Shown here: positions 57,401 through 64,000 of the stretch, piece after piece
Numbering within the stretch: the first letter of the stretch is position 1
Layout of the letters: the number at the start of each line of letters is the position of its first letter
DNA from: Diphasiastrum complanatum
Taxonomy: Eukaryota > Streptophyta > Lycopodiopsida > Lycopodiales > Lycopodiaceae
Direction: 5' to 3'
Assembly (NCBI GenBank): GCA_029204225.1
Contig: CM055095.1
Coordinates: 19,181,450-19,245,449, forward strand
DNA: 64,000 nucleotides
Notes under the pieces: generated by a model
Told to the model about the DNA's origin: nothing
Seen by the model: the letters and a program-made list of their open reading frames with translations, nothing else
Databases searched by the model: none
Program-made: the position numbers and the translations under genes

Positions 57401-59863
57401 CAACCATTGTTATATTTGGTGAACAAAACTTGCAATACAGGTAGAATCACAAGATGGTTATTATTGTTGCAAGAGTTTGATTTTTGTGTGGTGGTGCAAA
57501 AAGGAAAACAACATTATATGGCAAATCACGTTTCAAGGATCAAATTAGCATCATAAAATACAGAAATTGCCATATGCAACATTGTTTTATGTGGATGTAG
57601 TACCTGAATGGGCCATAGATTTAGTTGAATATTTGATGCAGCACAACAATGCAAATTGATCTTGAAAGCAAGGTCGTATCAGTTGATTGTGGGATAGTTG
57701 TATCGAAGAGGAGTTAATGATATCTTGAGAAGATTTATTTTACCTCATGAAGCTATCTCATGATGCCATGGGAGGATGCCATTTTTCAGCAGATATTACA
57801 GTCCTAAGGAAGCGGGACCCGGACGCGCCAGGGGTGCGTCCGCGTCCCCTGGCGTGTCCGGACGCGTCCGGTTTTTTTTTTTTTTTTTTTTTAAATTTTA
57901 TTTTTTTTTAGAATTAAAAAAAAAAATTGGACGCGTCCGACCCTGCGTCCAGGGGTCGGATGCGTCTGGGTCCGGACGCCGGACGCGGACGCGGGCATTC
58001 CGGCCCGGACCCTCATGTCTGTTACAGTCTAAGTTGCATTGGAATGCTGTTCCAAACCCCCATGTTTCAAAACGTAGTGTTTCGGAACTCCGGAACGCTG
58101 TGTTGAATTCTTTTTTTAATGATTTGGTAATAACATTCATTTTCAATCTGAGGCCAATTGACTAATATTATGTTATCAGGCTCATTAACTATAGAAGAGT
58201 AAAGGGAGGCAGTTTATCAGTTCCTTTTAATGTACTAATTTCAAGCACTATTATTGCAAAAACTTCAGAATGTGTCACAAAGTTACTGTTGTGCTATGCT
58301 AAAATTGTGCTTCATATCTTACTAGGCTCAAATTTTATTGAAAGACTTTAAGCATTATTTGGGTTTCATTTTTGTTCAACTCCAAACTTGAGCTGCGTGT
58401 TTTCCTTGGTATTCATTGTTTGGTTATTATGCCTGCTTCTTGATTTTATTTTAATCATTACGAGCGTTTTGGAGCGACGCGCATCTATGATTACAATTCA
58501 CAAGATCGTACAATCTGGTTGTTGGTTCCCATCTATTCACAAGGATACCGAAAAGTTCATCTAGAGTTGTGATGTAATATAGCTTGGCCATGATGTGTCC
58601 AATCATGATAGTATGATATTTGCTTGGTCTCATAGGGTCACTTGCCTTATGGATGGGGTGGATGACAGTGGTACACCCTGACGTGGGAAAACCGGAGATC
58701 ACAACTGTATTTAGAAGATTGGCTAGCGAAGGAGTTCAGCCTCGAGGCCCTCAATATCTCTAGCATAACCATATTTGTGGTAAAGAGTGAGAAGTAGGGT
58801 GGTCTGGGGGTTATAGAGATGCATGTGTCTGTGGGAACAATGTATAGGTCAGTGGCGGCCAAGTCCAGGCATTGAGGCCCTGCAAAGTAGTGGGAGTGGT
58901 ATGAGGAATAAACTCGCGAAGAGAGATTTATTAATGTCTTTTCATGTCAAAAGGCATATAAGACGAGAGAAGTACATTTAAGTCTAAGTTGCACCGGGAC
59001 GCCGTTCCGGACCCCCACGTTCCAGAACGCTGTATTGAAATGTTTTTTGAATATGATCTGAAGACTGATAATAACAGTCATTTTGAGTGCTTTTCAATCA
59101 CAATAAAACCCAAAACCTAGTACATTCTTGAAGACATACGTGAAAATGAATGATACCTAATTTCAAACAATTGAAAATAATTTGTCTTGTCCATATGACA
59201 ACGGTTAACCTTCGTGGTAAATATTTTAAATGGCATAACCAAATTTTAGAAATGGGTTTTGAAAAAAACCAATTTCTAAAAAGTTTTTTGAGTGTAAGGT
59301 CATCCTGATTCCTAAATCCCCCTGTATTCTTTCTTTAGCCTCTGTGCCCTCTTTCATAACATCTGCTATGTAAGATTCGACTCGCTGCATATGTGAAAGC
59401 AACCTGCTGGATCGTCTTTTGCTGGGCATTGATCACCATCTTCTGATATTCCACTATGTTGTATAGCTTGTTGGTGTCTTCACACAATAGAGGGATCAGA
59501 TGAGTGGAGTGGATAGAAACATCGAGTCCTGATAAGGGGTTAAGGGAGGAGCAATGTTGGGCTCATTATTATTAGTGAGAACGCTATGTTAATGTTTTTT
59601 TCATGCCAAAAGGCATATAAGTCTAATAAATGTACATGCCAAGTATGTGTTATTAGTGGAAGAGTATCAAAACGTCTCCAAAACTGCAGCAAAAGAAAAC
59701 AACATAATTAAGTACTATGAACTGAAATGAGTGAGATATGTAGGTAAATGCTGCTAGAAATACAAAGTGAGGTATAGCACTAAGTCTTGCTGCTGAAGAA
59801 GGATGTGATGCGAACCACAACGTGAGGTAACTTTGGTAGCCGCTGATGTTGAGAGATCGAGAG

Positions 59864-59907
<44 letters not shown>

Positions 59908-60957
59908 TGCAGACTCCCTTATTGATATGCATGGACAAGTTGGTACTTATAATTTCGATCACTAAGTCGTGCTCTCTTTTGTTTATATTCGTGCAAAAAT
60001 TTTGGCACTTGCAAAGTTGTGACTTTGTTATATTTACGTTGATGTGCAGGAACAGGAATCTGCAAAGACCAAGCCCAAGAATGAGAAGAAAAAGACAGAC
60101 GAAAGCAGGGGAAAGAAATCAGTGGCAGCAGATGAGAAGAAAGTCAATATAAAGGATGAAAAACTTGCAGATCCACTAGCTGAAAAACTTCGGCAACAAA
60201 GGTTTGGCTGCAATGCTGAAAAGTTTTATAATCCATCTATTTTCACATACCTACCTCAGCAAATTACATTTGTCTCTCTCATAGTTGAAATTGTTTGAGA
60301 GTTATTTGCGAACTTAGGATTGGTTGATTTCTAGGAGATGATGAGTGCAATTGAGGTTGGTTTAGGAGTTCCACTATTAGACGTTTTGAACTGCTCATGA
60401 TTTTCCAGGCTTGTTGAGGAAGCTGATTATCGAGTGACGACTGAATTGTTTGGCAAGAGTAGTGGCGGGCAGACATTGGATGAATTTATTCCCAAATCTG
60501 AAGAAGATTTTCTAGAATACGCAGAATTGATTGCACAAAAGCTTAGGCCTTTTGAAGTATGCACTTGTCATTTCCTTTCTTGGACTTTGCATATTATGGA
60601 ATTGCAATTTTTGGGAAAAGTGTAATGCTTAAGGCATCGTAGTATCATATCTTGAAAATGGTAAGAAGGCTTAATGTGGATGCATTAGGGCCTAATCTGC
60701 TTACCCTACTCTACTCATTGATAGTCTGAAAATTTAGAGCTGTACTCACATGCTGATTGTGTATTGGGTGGGTACAGAAAAGTTTTCACTATTTGACGCT
60801 CTTGAAAGCTGTGATGAGGAATGCTGTTTCTTCACTCAAGGCAGCAGATGCGAAAGAGGTAGCTTCAAGTTTAACTGTCATAGCCAATGAAAAGTTGAAA
60901 CTCGAGAAAGAAGTTTCTGCTGGAAAAAAGAAGTCAGGTCAGTCTTCTGTAGCATGA
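53107..60957 (+). CDS. eIF3j: Eukaryotic translation initiation factor 3 subunit J (eIF3j/HCR1), last exon missing
   Basis: eIF3j binds the 40S subunit and helps assemble the initiation complex. Exons: 53107..53122, 54218..54345, 60050..60201, 60409..60556, 60778..60937. All junctions are GT-AG with agreeing phases. The product starts MEDDWEAEDFVPPPPVVF. The acidic start continues with QWDDEEAEGEEVKESWEDED; a Lys/Glu-rich linker follows (residues 49-85). The family core then reads DPLAEKLRQQRLVEEADYRV, TTELFGKSSGGQTLDEFIPK, EEDFLEYAELIAQKLRPFE, and YLTLLKAVMRNAVSSLKAAD with IANEKLKLEKEVSAGKKKSG. Exon 5 has a donor (tcag|gtcagt) at 60938; without splicing it stops at TGA 60957, giving QSSVA. 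Plant homologues extend some 25 residues further to a YDDVDDYDFM-type end, not seen up to 64000. An upstream in-frame ATG (53050) would add 19 residues. Confidence 0.9.
54367..54410 (+). repeat. (GA)n microsatellite at the start of eIF3j intron 2
   Basis: 22 uninterrupted GA units begin 21 bp after the intron 2 donor. A second GA run lies near the acceptor end of the same intron at 59851. Confidence 0.95.
55390..55827. repeat. Fold-back repeat, word ACGGTTCC / GGAACCGT, in eIF3j intron 2
   Basis: The left arm (55390..55470) alternates ccacggttcc, gaaccgtgg and ggaaccgtac. The right arm (55748..55827) repeats the same words inverted. The centre is AT-rich, with aattaattaatcaatc and poly-T at 55512, plus a tandem array at 55589..55702. 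Just outside, catagaa and ttctatg form a further short inverted pair. One of the six fold-back loci. Confidence 0.7.
55589..55702. repeat. Tandem array of a roughly 30-bp unit inside the fold-back element
   Basis: The unit aactgtaaaatccacaggct with taaaatagaattg is repeated about four times with variation. It lies in the centre of the ACGGTTCC fold-back. Confidence 0.7.
56290..57790 (+). pseudogene. Gypsy RT-RNase H fossil in eIF3j intron 2
   Basis: A plus-strand relative of the element at 33269. The RT linker LKYKDCFAWSCKDLKGIPS is followed by FYQCNPNYTKLFKQELL and DFIYEIEHTD, a stop, then VVIVPKKNGKM and TRKDHFP. The FLDGF-YNQ block is deleted at about 56660; reading resumes with ATEWETYA and CNAPSTFQRV, then FLEIYLDDLC (catalytic box present). 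RNase H shows EFHVHTDASKYAIGAVLTQL near 57190. The copy ends with RGVNDILRRFILPHEA, the start of the integrase, at 57765, where the next fold-back begins. It lies in sense orientation within the intron. Confidence 0.85.
57795..58033. repeat. Fold-back repeat, word GGACGCGTCC, poly-T/A centre, in eIF3j intron 2
   Basis: The left arm (57812..57870) and right arm (57929..58011) are dense in ggacgcgtcc, cggacgc and gcgtccgg. They are separated by a run of 22 T followed by an A-rich block (57871..57928). GC content contrasts sharply with the intron. The edges carry near-identical words, ttacagtcctaag at 57796 and ttacagtctaag at 58022, compatible with an 8-bp target duplication (ttacagtc). The right copy also opens another repeat family. 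Confidence 0.75.
58022..58140 (+). repeat. Dispersed repeat copy 1 (agtctaagttgca family)
   Basis: It shares agtctaagttgca, cgttcc-type words, acccccatgtt and the following tgttgaa and cattcattttcaat blocks with 58976..59110, at moderate divergence. The words gttcc and ggaac again form small inverted pairs. Confidence 0.55.
58976..59110 (+). repeat. Dispersed repeat copy 2 (agtctaagttgca family)
   Basis: Second copy of the family at 58022, with a better-kept ccgggacgccgttccgg inverted core at 58994..59010. Confidence 0.55.
59111..59850. other. Intron 2 sequence, only a short direct repeat seen
   Basis: A 40-bp direct repeat (ttaatgt..ttcatg.caaaaggcatataag) occurs at 58929..58972 and 59588..59632. 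No coding sequence is recognised. Confidence 0.35.
59851..59905 (+). repeat. (GA)n microsatellite in eIF3j intron 2
   Basis: gagagatcgagagatcgagagaga followed by an uninterrupted GA run ending at 59905, 144 bp before exon 3. Confidence 0.9.
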
Positions 60958-61596
60958 GGAAAGCTTCTGTCATGTTGTTAAAGAGTTTGGCTGACTGCAG
61001 CTTCAAGTTCAGTTGTTTCATCAATCAGAGTATTTCACTCACCAAGGAGAGCATATAACAAATCAAGAATTTTTTCTTAAGGTGCTTTTGCCTTCTGAAC
61101 TTTGAGAATTGAACCTCCCTTTTTCCCTTGAGATTATCACCTTGAGGCAAGTCCTTATAATGAAAGGGTGGGAAAATCCCAAAAAAACTTGTATATTGCG
61201 GAGAACCCATCCAAACCTAAAAAGTCTTCCTATGAGCATAATCCTTCTGAAGTTGAGAAAGGTAGGATTTTTTTCTGCTTAAGGTTGTTACAGCATCCCC
61301 AAAACATTTCGTTTGCTGTTGATGGTGTTTCTAGAACATTTGCTTATAAGGCCTACATAAGGATGCTGCTATATGGATCACATACCTGTGGATAAACATT
61401 CCCCTGATGTTGTAATAGATATAACCCTAAGATCCTTTATAGGTTACTATAGAGTTTAGAAAACTTATCTTTTCCAAATCTCACTCCAGGCCCTAACGTT
61501 TGCTGACTTGAGTATTATTCTCGCTTCTTTTAAAGTAAACCCTTCAACCTAGGAAAGCACTTTCCAAACTTGGTAGATAACCCAAATAAACCACAC
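60958..61596. other. Region after eIF3j exon 5, no terminal exon recognised
   Basis: I searched by eye for a short KKK..DD.YDFM-type terminal exon and found none. An open stretch at 61168..61395 is 75 codons long and unrelated to eIF3j. This may be intron 5 or the 3' flank. Confidence 0.4.
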
Positions 61597-62147
61597 CGTA
61601 GTTCCCAGGAATGGTACGGGACCGTTCTTAAAAAAAAACCTATTACTTGAAAAATAATTTTGGTGTGGGTATTTAAATCCATCTAGGAAAATGATTAGAT
61701 CATTGTTGTTGAGGTTCCTGGAAAATTTTTTGCGCATAAAGAAAAGAATTCCTATTCTTGTTCCTATTCCTGTAATAAGGGTCCTGTTCTTTAGTTGAAA
61801 CCTAAGTTAAAGATGCTTATAGGAATAGGAATAAGAATAAGAACAAGAACCAGAATAGGAGTGGAACAGGAACAAGAATAGGAATGATCATAGGAAGCCC
61901 TAAGAAATCAGGAATAGGAACAGGAACAAGAACTTAGGAATAGGAACAAGAACTTAGGAATAGGAACAAGAACAGAAATTGGTATAGTTTTTTTTTTTTT
62001 TTTGTAATTTTGGGTATGGAATCGTTCCTATTTAGAAACAGGTTGTTTGTAATAGGTATGGTTTTGCTCCTAAATAGGAAGGGAACTATACATGGTTTAA
62101 TATCCATTTTTAAGGAACGGAACGGCCGTTTCTTAGGAACGGTATTT
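61597..62147. repeat. Fold-back/tandem repeat, word AGGAATAGGAACAAGAAC / GTTCC
   Basis: The left edge (cgtagttcccaggaatggtacgggaccgttctt, 61597..61629) and right edge (aaggaacggaacggccgtttcttaggaacggt, 62112..62143) are rich in ggaac and gttcc. Between them, 61800..61980 tandemly repeats ggaataggaacaagaac. Poly-A at 61629 and a poly-T of 17 at 61988 flank it. Same architecture as the other five. Confidence 0.6.
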
Positions 62148-63080
62148 GAAATATAATTCTATTTTCACCCCTAGTGGCTCTAGGCACTTACATAGTTTTA
62201 TGTTATGCATTTCTCATGGGGGCAATTCAATTGTAAATACATTGTACCCCTCTTTGTAAGTTAAAATAAGTTCAGGGTTTCATCTGTTGTGTTTGTTACT
62301 GTGTTTAAGATAGTTCGTAGATAGACTTGTATGTTCATCATGGTACTGTACCCGTTCCTATCCAAAAATGTTAGGAACAGGTATAATTGTGTGACCACAT
62401 GTACATAGAGACCGAGATAGAGTTTCCAATTTGGCTGAAGTTTTAAGTATGATTTGAGGTCAGCTGTAGTTAATCCTACATGGCTCACGAAGTAGTGAGA
62501 TGTTTTCAGATGCTTGCATGAGACAAGTACTGTTTGAGAGTATAGTGAGAGGTTCACTGAGTTCTCTTATCAGTTAAGCAAATTATACGATTTTCCAAAA
62601 AAAGAAAACCCAATGTAAAAATCTTTGAATCATTCTAGTGGCATGAATTTCATCTATGTTATTTCAACTTTTGATATATTCAAAATGATCAATCTTACAA
62701 TTTAGACAAGTGGGGAGCTAGGGTGGCCACTTTGTTTCTAGTTTTTGTGAGTTGTCTAGTTCTTGTTCAGTCTTGTTTTCAGCTTAAGGTGCTTGGTAAT
62801 GCTTTCTTGTTTCTTGTCTCCTTTTGTTTTAGTCTTATATTTTGATTGTCAATTTGTTCTTGATGTTTGTCATTCACTTCTAGTCCAGACTGGGTCGACC
62901 CAAGAGCATGTACTCTCTCAAAACCTCAATAGCAACTTGTGTTGGGGTCTCGATGCGACCATTTGTTGCCAATTAAGATTTTTGAATTGAGTTTTAGATT
63001 GTTAAGTTGTCCATGTATTTTGTTCCAAGCAGTACTTTACGACATTATTTAAGGTTTCCTAATGCCATTACTGACTTTTC
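62148..63080. other. Spacer without recognised features
   Basis: No coding family, RNA or repeat recognised. Confidence 0.35.
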
Positions 63081-63151
63081 CTCGCCTTGACTGTACTAGG
63101 CGAGAAATTTCTAGAACATTTCTCGCCTTGACTGTACTAGGCGAAAATTTC
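63081..63151. repeat. Direct pair of a hairpin-forming word, ctcgccttgactgtactaggcga
   Basis: Two copies at 63081..63110 and 63122..63151 share the word; each can fold with ctcgcct/aggcgag arms. The pair lies at the 3' side (minus strand) of the LINE fragment. Confidence 0.7.
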
Positions 63152-63314
63152 TTCGTATGATGAGTTCAATGCCAACAAGGAGATCCTTTGAGGGCTGCAC
63201 AAACATATGGATGCCGAGGCCCGCTCTACACTGCGCCGGCGGAGAGCAGTTGAGAGGAGACGGGCGAGGGAGGGGATGAGGAGGATTCTTCGGAGGGGGG
63301 GAGGGAGTACCCAG

Positions 63315-64000
63315 CTAACTATGAGGAGGAGTGGGTGGATGAGCAGGGGGAGGCTGGGGGGGGGGAGATGTGGAGGGAGCTGAGGGAGACGATCCACAGG
63401 ATTTTGACATGAAATAGTTGCTAGTGGACCTCGATGCGGAGGCACAAGCAGAGCCCTTTTTTCCTCCAGTTAGGCCTAGGGGGAGCCCCAAAGGCAGAGC
63501 GAGAGGGGGCTTTGGTTCGTTGTTTGAAGACATGAGCGGGGCATCACATGCAACTACGGGCCAATCATGCTGAGCTGTCTGGCATAGGTCCTGTCGCAGG
63601 AGGGACATCTTACGTATCATAAGTGCGACACAGCGGGGGTTCTCGTATGAGATAAGGGACCGTAGTGTAGCTGGTGTCTGACAAAAAAGGCAATGATATC
63701 GCCCTCTGATCTCGTAGTAAACTGGACATGTGAATAAGAAATGCTCCTCTGACTCGACCAGAGCTAATGAGCACAACTCGCAATTCCGCTCCTCCCGTGG
63801 GGTGCCCTGGAAGCGTCCAGTCAACTGTATGGGTGGAACCGCGAACTCTGTTAGTATAATCTGATGTGGGACAGACGGCTTAGCCTGTATCATCCGAGAT
63901 AGCATGAGAACTTGCAGTCTTGAAATACTGGCCCAATCAGATGATGTAAGACCCGTACACCATACCTTTGTTGCATATAGGGCCGTGGGGGTGACGAGAG
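63315..64000 (-). pseudogene. LINE (non-LTR) retrotransposon C-terminal region
   Basis: The minus strand from 64000 reads LVTPTALYATKVWCTGL, WASISRLQVLMLSRMIQAKP and a zinc-binding-like C-E-L-C...H..F.C segment (CELCSLALVESEEHFLFTCP, near 63740). These are typical of the post-RT region and C-terminal zf-RVT segment of plant LINEs. After about 63450 the reading becomes low-complexity proline/alanine sequence from the gggggg-rich DNA. Orientation is minus, so the RT lies beyond the right edge. Confidence 0.75.

Noticed and set aside
57776-58165. 129-codon ORF over the GGACGCGTCC fold-back
   Set aside because: Reads through GC-rich repeats and a 22-T run; composition artefact.
61168-61395. ORF as the missing eIF3j terminal exon
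   Set aside because: Sequence does not resemble the acidic DDYDFM-type C-terminus and no suitable acceptor puts it in frame.

Overview
The window is nuclear DNA from a land plant with a large, retrotransposon-rich genome. The evidence is spliced genes with canonical GT-AG introns, introns of up to 5.7 kb packed with Ty3/gypsy and Ty1/copia debris, a Helitron-type helicase, and a telo-box upstream of a translation gene. A gymnosperm or another large-genome lineage fits, but the species cannot be read from the sequence. Gene density is very low: I can support only two host genes, both on the + strand.

Host gene 1 (20781..29581) encodes a complete 317-residue queuosine salvage protein of the QNG1/DUF2419 family in seven exons. 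Intron 1 carries the 3' end of a chromovirus, and intron 6 carries a copia integrase/RT scrap and a fold-back repeat. Host gene 2 (53107 to at least 60937) encodes translation initiation factor eIF3 subunit J in at least five exons. Its 5.7-kb intron 2 holds a gypsy pol fossil and several fold-back repeats. Its last exon, about 25 codons, was not found.

Layout. 1-7000: a minus-strand Ty3/gypsy element with a Tat/Athila-style primer site, an internal pol deletion, and one minisatellite family in both its 5' and 3' flanks. 7050-12465: a gypsy integrase scrap beside a near full-length but stop-ridden Ty1/copia element. 13698-16144: a copia gag with leader, primer site and 732-bp LTR. 16341-17690: a gypsy gag-protease remnant. 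20021-20290: a copia 3' end. 20552-29581: QNG1. 29582-33136: no genes seen. 33269-35855: a plus-strand gypsy element. 36198-43545: a minus-strand copia element split by a younger LTR element (36882..41233) that carries no recognisable pol. 43660-44330: gypsy integrase. 45422-47340: Helitron helicase fossil. 47636-50064 onward: an LTR-element 3' half with unfamiliar acidic ORFs. 51042-51566: copia scrap. 52489-60957: eIF3j. 63315-64000: C-terminus of a LINE.

The most unusual recurring structure is a set of six fold-back loci (near 27.3, 44.3, 52.2, 55.4, 57.8 and 61.6 kb). Each is built from its own short word repeated in both orientations, usually around a poly-A/T or AT-rich centre. The word differs at every locus while the architecture recurs. 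All assignments were made by reading the sequence; no database search was run.
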